From an uncultured Gammaproteobacteria bacterium (GTDB lineage: Bacteria; Pseudomonadota; Gammaproteobacteria; HyVt-429): a stretch of DNA of 64,000 nucleotides. Each line of letters begins with the position of its first letter. Within the stretch, counting starts at the first letter, position 1. The notes beneath the pieces were generated by a model that was given only the letters and a program-made list of their open reading frames with translations, was not told the origin of the DNA and searched no databases. The stretch lies in the NCBI GenBank assembly GCA_947259975.1, contig CAMYOD010000048.1, forward strand, positions 62,001 through 126,000. Direction: 5' to 3'. Shown here piece after piece: positions 16,889 through 24,768 of this stretch. Position numbers and translations under genes: made by a program.

Positions 16889-19042
16889 TTACTCGCTGCT
16901 GATGCGCGACGATAAAGATGCAGTCACCGTCCGGTTGCGGCCCTCCTGCTTCGCCTGATACAGAGCGCGATCGACGATCTCAATGAATGCCGACAGGGAA
17001 GTATCGGGTGTAGGCGTAATCGTGCCTACACCGAGGCTGACGGTGACATAAGTCGTTACCGGCGATGCCTCATGGGGGATTGCCAATGCACGCACCGCCC
17101 CATGGATCTTTTCCGCCAGTGAGCGCGCGCCCTTGGCGCCGGTTTCCGGCAACACCACGGCGAGTTCCTCGCCGCCATAACGCGCCACCAGATCGGCCGG
17201 CCGATCGACGACCAACTGAAAACTCCTGGCCATTTCACGCAAAGTCTTGTCGCCGGCGATATGTCCGTAGCGATCGTTATAAGCCTTAAAGTAGTCGATA
17301 TCGGCGATAATCAGCGACAAGGGCGCATGCCGACGAGCCGCGCGATCCCATTCCTGGCCAATATACTCATCGAAACGTCGTCGATTAGCGATACGCGTCA
17401 GCGCGTCTTCCCGTGACAAGCGCTCGAGCTGCACGTTGACCTGATGAAGCCGCGCCTGACTCAACCGCCGGTCATGGATATCCACGCAGGTGCCTATGTA
17501 GCCTCCGAAGCGGCCTTTCCAATCGTCAAACGGACGTCCGATATCAACCACCCAACGGTACTTGCCGTTTTGATGCTGCAGCCGGTACTCGATCTGAAAG
17601 GGGCTCTTTTTAACGAAGGCGTTCAAGTAACGGGACGTCACATGATCCACATCCTGCGGGTGCACGCCGCGGATCCAGCCTGAGCCAATCTCACGTTCCA
17701 ATGGACGGCCGGTAAACTCCAGCCACGCCTCATTGAAATAGTTTCGTTTACCATCAGCGCCGGAGCGCCAGATCAAGGTCGGAAACCGATCGAACAACGC
17801 GAGGTAAAAATCACGTGCCCGCAGCAATTTCTTTTGTGCGCGCTTACGTTCGGCGACCTCTTTCTGCAGGGCAAGGGTGGTGGCGCCGAATTCACTGGCG
17901 CGGGTGCGCACCAGCTGCACGTAGGCGGCGAGCAACCCGGTGAAGATAAGTCCGCCCAGCAATACGCCAATGGCCTGAAGCGATGGCGCGGCGTTGTAAA
18001 CAGTAGCGCGCGGTGTCTGTATGGTCAAAAATCTTCGACCGGCCAATTGAAATTCCGTTTCGTGTATCAGGGGCCGTTCGCGCAACCATTCGTCGATGTG
18101 GGCGCGGCTGGTGCGCGCAATATCGGGTATGCTGCGGCTGGCATAGAGCAGACCGCCACCATCTTCTGCTGTGGCGGCATCAAAAAGTATGACATCGGCC
18201 GCATCCGGCTGCAGATAATCGAGAGCGAAGTCCACCACATCATGAATACGCAGGATCGTGGTTGCAAACCCCGCCAGGTCATCGCGCCGCTGCTCGATCG
18301 ATGACTGTCCTGATGCCTGCCGGTACATTGGCAGAAACAGCAGCATCCCCGTGGTCGCCGTTTCGGCCTTGACGAGACTGATTTTGCCCGTCGCGCTGAT
18401 CTGACCCGTGTCACGGGATCGAATCAGCGCCGCCAATTGCGACGTGCTGGAGGCGAAATCGAAACCGAGAACCAGTTCATTTCCGCTATACGGTTCGAGA
18501 TAGAAGACGGGATAATAAAGATCACGGTTGCTGGCGCGCCTTAACTCACCAAGATCACTGCGTTCGGTAATCTGAAAATGTGGGAAATCCTTGCGTGCTT
18601 CGGTCTCGAAATAGGCCCGTCGCGACGCGGTTACCTGTGGGATCCAGCCAATCGAGTGCAAACCGGGGTAGCGCGCCAGCATCGGCTGCGCGAAAGCGCG
18701 GAACTGCTGTCGGTCCAGGCGTCGCGATGAGGCAAACAACGCACCGACAGACTCAAGCGCGGCAATACTGCGGGCAAACGAGCGTTGAATCACCGCGCTG
18801 CGGTGTTGTGCCGCTTTAACGAAGGCGTCCTCGAGCGCGCCCTGTTGTCGCGTCTGCACGAAGGCAAACGCGGCGTAGGAAATGAGGGTTCCCGCGACGA
18901 TCAACAAGAGGACTGGAGCATAACGCCGCAACCACGGCGTGTCGGGTGTCGCGCGTGGCGGCACGAGCGATTTGTGTGCGCGGGCCATCGTGCGGCCTGG
19001 GCGCGGGGGCTTCTTTTCGCCGATCTGAACGGAGAGCCGCAT
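16889..19042 (-). CDS. CHASE-PAS-GGDEF membrane diguanylate cyclase
   Basis: A 717-residue sensor protein. A membrane span (about residues 42-62) precedes a periplasmic CHASE domain (about 90-300; FASSRRLDRQQFRAFAQPML, LHSIGWIPQVT, YYPVFYLEPYSGNE), then a second span near 345-370, a short coiled linker, a PAS domain with PAC (FYLALFDRFPTLIWRSGADG), and a cyclase domain. The active site reads YGGEELAVVLPETG, a GGEEL variant with Leu in place of the usual Phe, probably still active. There is no EAL domain. The true start may be the later ATG at MARAHKSL. CHASE domains bind small extracellular ligands; none is known here. Confidence 0.9.
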   Translation of the reverse strand: MRLSVQIGEKKPPRPGRTMARAHKSLVPPRATPDTPWLRRYAPVLLLIVAGTLISYAAFAFVQTRQQGALEDAFVKAAQHRSAVIQRSFARSIAALESVGALFASSRRLDRQQFRAFAQPMLARYPGLHSIGWIPQVTASRRAYFETEARKDFPHFQITERSDLGELRRASNRDLYYPVFYLEPYSGNELVLGFDFASSTSQLAALIRSRDTGQISATGKISLVKAETATTGMLLFLPMYRQASGQSSIEQRRDDLAGFATTILRIHDVVDFALDYLQPDAADVILFDAATAEDGGGLLYASRSIPDIARTSRAHIDEWLRERPLIHETEFQLAGRRFLTIQTPRATVYNAAPSLQAIGVLLGGLIFTGLLAAYVQLVRTRASEFGATTLALQKEVAERKRAQKKLLRARDFYLALFDRFPTLIWRSGADGKRNYFNEAWLEFTGRPLEREIGSGWIRGVHPQDVDHVTSRYLNAFVKKSPFQIEYRLQHQNGKYRWVVDIGRPFDDWKGRFGGYIGTCVDIHDRRLSQARLHQVNVQLERLSREDALTRIANRRRFDEYIGQEWDRAARRHAPLSLIIADIDYFKAYNDRYGHIAGDKTLREMARSFQLVVDRPADLVARYGGEELAVVLPETGAKGARSLAEKIHGAVRALAIPHEASPVTTYVTVSLGVGTITPTPDTSLSAFIEIVDRALYQAKQEGRNRTVTASLSSRISSE

Positions 19043-19358
19043 GTTGGGTCAAATATACCTGTGCGCCCGGACCCGCAGGACGAGGGCGCGCCTGTTTATG
19101 TGGGTGTAGCCCGGGTCGCGTTGGCCGGCCCATGGATCCACCCTTGTTGGTTCGTTAGGATAGACAGATCTTAGGTTAACTTTAGAGCATTTTGCCGCCC
19201 ACGGCGGGTCGCCGCCGCAGGTGCCGCCGCCGACCCCTTGAGGGCATGCCAAATTTGAAATGTTATAGCCATTTTAGCGTAATATAGCGACAAATAGGCG
19301 CTTTTTCACGAAAAATAGTTTGTTTTCGGCGGCACAAATTTAGCCGGGTTGTGGTGCC
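19043..19358 (+). other. Non-coding gap between divergent genes
   Basis: This 316-base stretch separates the CHASE cyclase (minus strand) from the TVP38/reductase fusion (plus strand) and should hold both promoters. The half next to the fusion gene (about 19255-19345) is AT-rich, with TAATAT and TATAGC stretches, but no hexamer pair is convincing. No tRNA, repeat or small coding frame was found. Confidence 0.5.
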
Positions 19359-21530
19359 TTGGCGGCGCGGGGGAAAACCAGTCAATTGAAAAAACACGTT
19401 ACCCGTCTGCTCGCGTTCGCTGTCGTGGTCATGCTGATCTACGCGTTTTTCGCGTTCGACCTCGGCGATTATCTTACCCTCGAGTACATCAAATCGCGCC
19501 AGGCCATCTTTGCGCAGTATTACCAGCAACATCGCTTGCAGACAATTGCGGTCTATTTTGCGATCTATGTGCTGGTTACCGGGCTCTCGTTGCCGGGTGC
19601 CACGATAATGACCCTCGCCGGCGGCGCGATGTTCGGGCTGCTGCTTGGAGTCGTCGTCATATCGTTCGCAAGTTCGATCGGCGCCACCTGCGCCTTTTTG
19701 GTGGCCCGGTTTCTACTCCGGGATTACGTGCAGGACAAATATGCAGATAAGCTTGCACCCGTGAACGAGGGAATCCGCAAGGATGGAGCGTTCTACCTGT
19801 TCACATTGCGCCTGATACCGCTATTTCCATTTTTCATCATCAATTTGGTCATGGGCCTGACGCCGATCCGGGTCTGGACGTATTATTTCGTCAGCCAACT
19901 CGGCATGCTGCTCGGCACGGTCGTTTACGTCAATGCCGGCACACAGCTTGGGCGCATTGAGTCTGTGCAGGGGATCGTGTCCCCCGAAATAATCGCATCC
20001 TTTGTGCTGCTGGGTCTGCTACCACTCGTCAGTCGCAAGTTCATCGAAGCGCTCAAATCACGGCGTTATCGTAAACACTACAAACGCCCGCGCCGCTATG
20101 ACTACAATCTTGCCGTGCTTGGTGCGGGTTCCGGAGGCTTGGTGGCGGCCTATATCGGTGCCGCAGTCAAGGCCAGAACCCTGTTGATCGAAAAGGCCGA
20201 GATGGGTGGCGACTGCCTTAATACGGGATGTGTGCCAAGCAAAGCGTTGATTCAGTCTGCGCGCGTACTGTCGTATGCGGCACAAGCGCCGAAGTACGGC
20301 TTTAGAAGTGCGCATGTGGATTTCGAATTTGCGGAGGTGATGGAACGGGTGCAGCGCGTGATCTCGAAGATTGCGCCGCATGATTCCGTCGCACGTTACA
20401 CCAAACTCGGGGTCGACTGCATACAGGGGCGGGGAAAGCTCTTGTCACCGTACGAGATCGCGGTGGGCGATCGGGTAATCAGTGCGCGTAATATCGTCAT
20501 CGCGACCGGAGGTCGTCCCGCAGTCCCGAGCATCCCCGGCATTGAAGAAGTCGAATACTTCACCAGCGATACGATTTGGGACGTGCGGGAACTTCCCAAC
20601 CGTCTGTTGGTGTTGGGTGGCGGCCCGATTGGCTGTGAACTTGCGCAATGTTTCCAGCGTTTTGGCGCCGATGTGACACTCGTACAACGTCGTTCGCAAC
20701 TGCTACCCGCGGAGGATCCGGATATTGCCGAGTATGTCTACCGGAAATTCGCCGCTGAGGGGATGACTGTATTGCTCGAGCAATCGGCGCTCGAGTTCAC
20801 AACCGACAACGACGTGCAGCGGCTATTATGTCGCGACGGCGATGGCAACGAGCAGGCACTCGAGTTCGATCAGGTGTTGTTGGCGCTGGGGCGTAGCGCC
20901 AATACCGAAGGCTTTGGATTGGAGGAGCTCGGCATTCCGTTGTCAGCGCGCGGAACCATCGAGACCAACGAGTTTATGCAGACTGTCTATCCGAATGTCT
21001 TCGTGTGCGGTGACGTCGCGGGGCCGTATCAATTCACCCACACGGCCTCCCATCAGGCCTGGTACGCGGCGGTCAACGCCTTGTTTCGACCTTTCAAGCG
21101 GTTCCGCGTCGACTACCGGGTAATCCCGTGGGCGACCTATACCGACCCCGAGGTGGCCCGGGTCGGCCTGAGTGAAGCCGAAGCACGACGTCAGGGAATA
21201 CCCTACGAGGTGACCACATACTCAATGAGCGATCTGGATCGCGCGATTACGGATGAGGCGGATGAGGGCCTGGTGAAGGTGTTAACGCAACCGGGCAAGG
21301 ATCGCTTGCTGGGAGCCGCAGTGGTCGGTGCACATGCCTCTGATACCATTATCGAATTCGTCGCGGCCATGAAATATGGCTTCGGGCTCAACAAGATTCT
21401 CGGCACCATCCATATCTACCCGACTTTTGCCGAGGCCAACAAATTCGCGGCCGGCAACTGGAAGCGTGCGCACGTGTCGCCGCGGGTCCTGGATATGCTC
21501 GAGTGGTTTCACCGCCGGCGTCGGCACTGA
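19359..21530 (+). CDS. TVP38/TMEM64 (DedA-like) membrane domain fused to FAD disulfide reductase
   Basis: A 723-residue fusion. Residues 1-230 form a SNARE-associated/TVP38 membrane domain (GLSLPGATIMTLAGGAMFG, RLIPLFPFFIINLVMGLTPI). From about 240 follows a complete class I pyridine nucleotide-disulfide oxidoreductase: FAD motif LAVLGAGSGGLVAAYIGA, redox pair GGDCLNTGCVPSKALI, NAD(P) motif LLVLGGGPIGCELAQCF and second FAD block NVFVCGDVAG. The C-terminal motif is TIHIYPTFAEANK, with Tyr where lipoamide dehydrogenase has its catalytic His, as in mercuric-reductase-like members. The start is TTG at 19359; a second TTG at 19386 (giving MKKHVTRLL) has a G-rich sequence upstream and may be the true start. 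Substrate unknown. Confidence 0.9.
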   Translation: MAARGKTSQLKKHVTRLLAFAVVVMLIYAFFAFDLGDYLTLEYIKSRQAIFAQYYQQHRLQTIAVYFAIYVLVTGLSLPGATIMTLAGGAMFGLLLGVVVISFASSIGATCAFLVARFLLRDYVQDKYADKLAPVNEGIRKDGAFYLFTLRLIPLFPFFIINLVMGLTPIRVWTYYFVSQLGMLLGTVVYVNAGTQLGRIESVQGIVSPEIIASFVLLGLLPLVSRKFIEALKSRRYRKHYKRPRRYDYNLAVLGAGSGGLVAAYIGAAVKARTLLIEKAEMGGDCLNTGCVPSKALIQSARVLSYAAQAPKYGFRSAHVDFEFAEVMERVQRVISKIAPHDSVARYTKLGVDCIQGRGKLLSPYEIAVGDRVISARNIVIATGGRPAVPSIPGIEEVEYFTSDTIWDVRELPNRLLVLGGGPIGCELAQCFQRFGADVTLVQRRSQLLPAEDPDIAEYVYRKFAAEGMTVLLEQSALEFTTDNDVQRLLCRDGDGNEQALEFDQVLLALGRSANTEGFGLEELGIPLSARGTIETNEFMQTVYPNVFVCGDVAGPYQFTHTASHQAWYAAVNALFRPFKRFRVDYRVIPWATYTDPEVARVGLSEAEARRQGIPYEVTTYSMSDLDRAITDEADEGLVKVLTQPGKDRLLGAAVVGAHASDTIIEFVAAMKYGFGLNKILGTIHIYPTFAEANKFAAGNWKRAHVSPRVLDMLEWFHRRRRH

Positions 21531-21554
21531 CAAGGTGACGCGAATTACGCAGCT

Positions 21555-22817
21555 CTAGGCGGGTCCGGTGGCAGCGCGGACGGTCGCGGCAAAGTCTTGT
21601 TCAAACAGTGTATCCAGCTGACCGCGCGGGACCGGTTTCGAGACCAGGTAACCTTGTACATAGTCACAGCCGAATTCGCGCAGTGGCGCCAGTTCCTCCT
21701 TGCTGCTGACCCCCTCGGCGACGATACTCATTCCCAGACGACGACCCAGCTCTGTGGTCGCATTGACGATTTCATGAATCTTTGAATCCCGCAGCATGGC
21801 AGAGATGAATGACCGATCGATCTTCAGGGTATCGAACGGAAAACGGTGCAGGTAACTCAAGCTCGAGTATCCGGTACCAAAATCATCGATCGCGAGACTA
21901 ACGCCAAGGTCCTTTATCTCGTTAAGCACGACGGATGCAAGATCAGGATCTTCCATCAAAACACTTTCCGTGACTTCGAGCTTGATTCCGGCGGCATCCA
22001 CTGCGCTGGTTTGTAAAACGCGGTTTAGGGTTGCGACCAGATCCATGTTTTTAAACACACGACTGGATGTGTTGATACCCATGAAAAGCGGCGGGGCGTC
22101 TGCGCCGGAATCGCGATGTGCGCGTTGCAGTTCCGCCAGGGTATTGCTTGCCTCCTGGAAGACCCAAAAATCTATCGGTACGATAAGATCACTGTCTTCG
22201 GCCAAGCCGGTAAACTCGCCCGGCGCCAAAAGTCCCCGCTCCGGATGACGCCAACGCAGCAGCGCCTCGAAACCGGCGATCGCCATTGAGCTTAAACGTA
22301 CGATAGGCTGATAGTAAAGCTCGAACTCGTCGCGGCGCAGGGCACGTTTCAACTCGTTCTCCGATTTGACCCGGTCGATGGCACGAACGCGTGTCTGCTC
22401 GAGTGCGGCATTGGGTGCTTTTTCGTCCGCCGAGCCGCCCCGTTCACGTTCGCGTAACTCCTGGTACAGACGCGCCTGCGCCTGCCGAAATCGTTCCAGT
22501 ACGACCCGCAGAAGGAAACTGAGCAGGGGGTCCGCCTCGGATAACTTGCCGCGGATATAATTTCTTCCCAGCACGACTACTTCCGTGAAATCCGTCGCAG
22601 TGGCGGTGGCGGATCGCAGGTGGTCGTCAATCAGGGCCATCTCGCCGAATATTTCCCCCGGGCCCAGGTTGGCCATGACCACCGGCCGGCCACTACGGGT
22701 ATTGCTGATTTCGACGCTGCCGCTTTCCACGATATAGGCACAATCGCCCACTTCGCCTTCACGGCAAATGATCGCACCCGGAGCGAACATTACTTTGGTC
22801 TTCTGGAAATCATCCAT
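21555..22817 (-). CDS. Cyclic-nucleotide-binding domain fused to EAL phosphodiesterase
   Basis: A 420-residue protein. Residues 8-120 form a cNMP-binding beta roll (GAIICREGEVGDCAYIVESG, GPGEIFGEMALIDDHLRSAT, with the phosphate-binding cassette intact including the R-S-A-T end). A coiled linker (about 125-165) leads to an EAL domain: GFEALLRWRHPERGLL (about 187-202), EVTESVLMED, AIDDFGTGYSSLSYLHRF, IVAEGVSSKEEL. The catalytic Glu and metal ligands appear complete, so it should hydrolyse c-di-GMP under control of cAMP or another nucleotide. No HTH follows the cNMP domain. It is convergent with the TVP38 fusion gene. Confidence 0.92.
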   Translation of the reverse strand: MDDFQKTKVMFAPGAIICREGEVGDCAYIVESGSVEISNTRSGRPVVMANLGPGEIFGEMALIDDHLRSATATATDFTEVVVLGRNYIRGKLSEADPLLSFLLRVVLERFRQAQARLYQELRERERGGSADEKAPNAALEQTRVRAIDRVKSENELKRALRRDEFELYYQPIVRLSSMAIAGFEALLRWRHPERGLLAPGEFTGLAEDSDLIVPIDFWVFQEASNTLAELQRAHRDSGADAPPLFMGINTSSRVFKNMDLVATLNRVLQTSAVDAAGIKLEVTESVLMEDPDLASVVLNEIKDLGVSLAIDDFGTGYSSLSYLHRFPFDTLKIDRSFISAMLRDSKIHEIVNATTELGRRLGMSIVAEGVSSKEELAPLREFGCDYVQGYLVSKPVPRGQLDTLFEQDFAATVRAATGPA

Positions 22818-22992
22818 GGCAACGGCGATTCGCGTTTGCGGCGGCTCCGGCTGGGGCGGTTCGAGTTATTATGCCTCTAGAGTATAGACGCGCCATAGCG
22901 CCGGGTCGCGGGTTCCGGGAAACGGGCTAGGGGTCGTGCCGCGGCGGATTAGGCCACCGGAATAAGGAAATCGGCGTGGCGGGGGCAGGGAG

Positions 22993-23068
22993 TGGCTCCC
23001 CGGGACGGGCTCGAACCGCCGACAAGGTGGTTAACAGCCACCTGCTCTACCAACTGAGCTACCGGGGA
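22993..23068 (-). tRNA. tRNA-Asn (anticodon GTT)
   Basis: A complete 76-base cloverleaf on the minus strand. The acceptor stem pairs TCCCCGG with CCGGGGA. The D arm is GCTC-AGTTGGTAGA-GC. The anticodon stem GGTGG/CCACC encloses CTGTTAA, giving GTT. The T loop is TTCGAGC, and discriminator G is followed by an encoded CCA. Asn assignment follows from the anticodon. Confidence 0.98.
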
Positions 23069-23081
23069 ATAGGGAAGCGCG

Positions 23082-23110
23082 ATGGTACTTTCGTGGGATG
23101 GACCGGTCAA
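23082..23110 (-). promoter_or_regulatory. Promoter of tRNA-Asn with GC-rich discriminator
   Basis: On the minus strand TTGACC and TACCAT are separated by exactly 17 bases. A GC-rich discriminator (CGCGCTT) follows, typical of stable-RNA promoters under stringent control. The predicted start is near 23075, a few bases before the tRNA. Confidence 0.7.
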
Positions 23111-23159
23111 GGGAGCCGTTGCCGACCTGGCGCCCGGCAACGGCCGCATCCGCGTTCGC

Positions 23160-23747
23160 CTACGGGCACTCCAGGGCATCGCCGTTTGGCTTGTGCTCGG
23201 CGCGGCGGATGCGCCCCGTCTTGTAAATTACCAGCGCGCGGGCACTGGGGGCACCGCGACGATCGCAGAAGGTAAAAGTGCCGTTACGCTGCGTAATCCC
23301 ACTCGGCCGATAGATCATATAGTTACGTGAGCCAAAGGCACGGAAACGAATGGTCACACCATCATTGAGGGCGTGGCGGACACGCAGGACCGGTTCAGTT
23401 CCATCGGGCTTACGGTCGCCATCGGAGTCGTTGAAAATCATCCAGCCGTGTTCCCAGCCGCTCGCCGTAACACAGTTCCTGCCGTCGGCGCTCTTGCATG
23501 CCATGACACGCTCGCTGCGGGTGATGGCTTCACTGCGCACGTAGTACAGATCACCGATGAGCCGGTTCATATCAGCGGTAAGACGCGCATCGAGGACAAA
23601 ATTGGCAAGCGCGGGGTAGCCCAGTGAAAGAATAATCCCGACGACGGCCAGCGTGACCGTCAGTTCGGTGAGTGTAAAACCGGCGATACGGACGAATCGA
23701 CGGGGTTGGGCGCCCGCAGGCGCTTCAGTCGTGCGCGTGGAAAGCAT
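23160..23747 (-). CDS. FimT/GspH-type type IV pseudopilin, orphan
   Basis: The product, 195 residues from the chosen ATG, carries a type IV prepilin leader ending in IAGFTLTELTVTLAVVGIIL, with Gly at -1, Phe at +1 and Glu at +5. A GspH/FimT-like globular domain follows (RLIGDLYYVRSEAITRSERV, FNDSDGDRKPDGTEPVLRVR, and a Cys pair in the C-terminal part). GGAGGTGA eight bases before the ATG at 23747 supports this start over two upstream ATGs. It has no other pilin genes next to it and is separate from the gsp operon about 30 kb away. It probably serves as a minor pilin of a type IV pilus assembled from genes elsewhere. Confidence 0.85.
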   Translation of the reverse strand: MLSTRTTEAPAGAQPRRFVRIAGFTLTELTVTLAVVGIILSLGYPALANFVLDARLTADMNRLIGDLYYVRSEAITRSERVMACKSADGRNCVTASGWEHGWMIFNDSDGDRKPDGTEPVLRVRHALNDGVTIRFRAFGSRNYMIYRPSGITQRNGTFTFCDRRGAPSARALVIYKTGRIRRAEHKPNGDALECP

Positions 23748-24120
23748 GCCTGTCACCTCCATGTGGTGCATGTCTGAATTGGACTACGGTGAACCTCCTG
23801 TTCACGTCACCGCAGCGTACTACGTTAGCGGGGGCGCGGCCAGTTCCCGATAGTTTGGATCGGGGTTCCGTGTTGTCCGTGTGGCGCCTGGGGTCCCGCC
23901 AAGTGTCGTTCGGCCTGGCAAAAATGGGGTCGGAGTGAATTTTCCATTCGCAGTATCAATAAATATCCGGATTTTCTGGAAAACTTCACTCCGACCCGAT
24001 TTTTGGAGCGCGAGGCCGCGATTCGAGCGCTACAGGGAGGCAGCGCAAGTTTAAGCAGGTCGGGGGCTCAGGCGGCGCGGGATGAACGGGCCAACCATTC
24101 GGTTTGCCGGCGATGAGGGC
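23748..24120. other. Intergenic gap of 373 bases holding a palindromic repeat
   Basis: Between the orphan pilin and the hypothetical secreted protein there is no coding frame I can support. Its only structured content is the long inverted repeat listed separately at 23920-24004. The rest is GC-rich sequence without recognisable sites. Confidence 0.6.
23920..24004. repeat. Long imperfect inverted repeat, REP/MITE-like
   Basis: The left arm (23920-23946) reads AAAAATGGGGTCGGAGTGAA then TTTTCCA. The right arm (23977-24004) is its reverse complement apart from one extra base and one mismatch. The loop is 30 bases and AT-rich. Arms built on GGGTCGGAGTGAA with A/T ends resemble the palindromes spread by REP-associated tyrosine transposases. 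No transposase frame is present, so this is a solo copy. Confidence 0.75.
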
Positions 24121-24768
24121 TCAGGGGTAGGCGAATTCGTCGGTGAGCCGAAAGCGTACATTGACCCACAACACGCCCTCAAAGGTGCTTTGGTAGCGAA
24201 TATGACCGGGAGAATTGAGTACGTCGATGCCGGCGACAGACATCGGCTCGATGTGCTCAACGGTCAGAAGATCCTGTGGATAATCAATGCTCATGTTGAG
24301 TGTCATGGGAAAGAAGCCATCGAATAAACGCAGCATGAACGGCCCCACTCGCAAAAGATACGTGAGTGACGTGTCATCGAAACTGAGGATGCGATTTTCG
24401 CTCTGCAGACAAAGCTCGGAATTTTCATTCAGGCCTTCGATCTGGACGGTGGGTCCCTCGACCCAGGATTTGGAAATGAAATCTGCGCGTGTGATTTTGA
24501 GATCACGCACCTTGCCTTTGCCGAATACGATCTGTACCGCATCGCCCCACCAATTCATGCGCGAAAGGCATTGGGAGTTCTGTACCCATCCGGACTCGAG
24601 CGAGTCGGCGGTGAGCACAATCTGTTTGGCGTGAAAGTGCGGTGGCGCGTCCGGTGGCTCGGTGAGAATACTCAGCTCACCCTCATTGATGGACTGGGCG
24701 TGCGCATCCGCAACCCCGACCAATGTGCTGACGAGAACCAGCAAGAGCCAACTGCGCCATGCATTCAT
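24121..24768 (-). CDS. Hypothetical secreted protein
   Basis: A 215-residue protein starting MNAWRSWLLLVLVSTLVGVA, a clear signal peptide probably cleaved at ADAHAQ. The mature part has two Cys (QCLSRMN and ELCLQSE), which may form a disulfide, and mostly beta-type sequence. I do not recognise the family. Its ATG overlaps the aspC stop by one base (TAATG), so it is translationally coupled to the aminotransferase and probably in the same transcript. A longer upstream frame overlaps aspC and was rejected. Confidence 0.7.
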   Translation of the reverse strand: MNAWRSWLLLVLVSTLVGVADAHAQSINEGELSILTEPPDAPPHFHAKQIVLTADSLESGWVQNSQCLSRMNWWGDAVQIVFGKGKVRDLKITRADFISKSWVEGPTVQIEGLNENSELCLQSENRILSFDDTSLTYLLRVGPFMLRLFDGFFPMTLNMSIDYPQDLLTVEHIEPMSVAGIDVLNSPGHIRYQSTFEGVLWVNVRFRLTDEFAYP

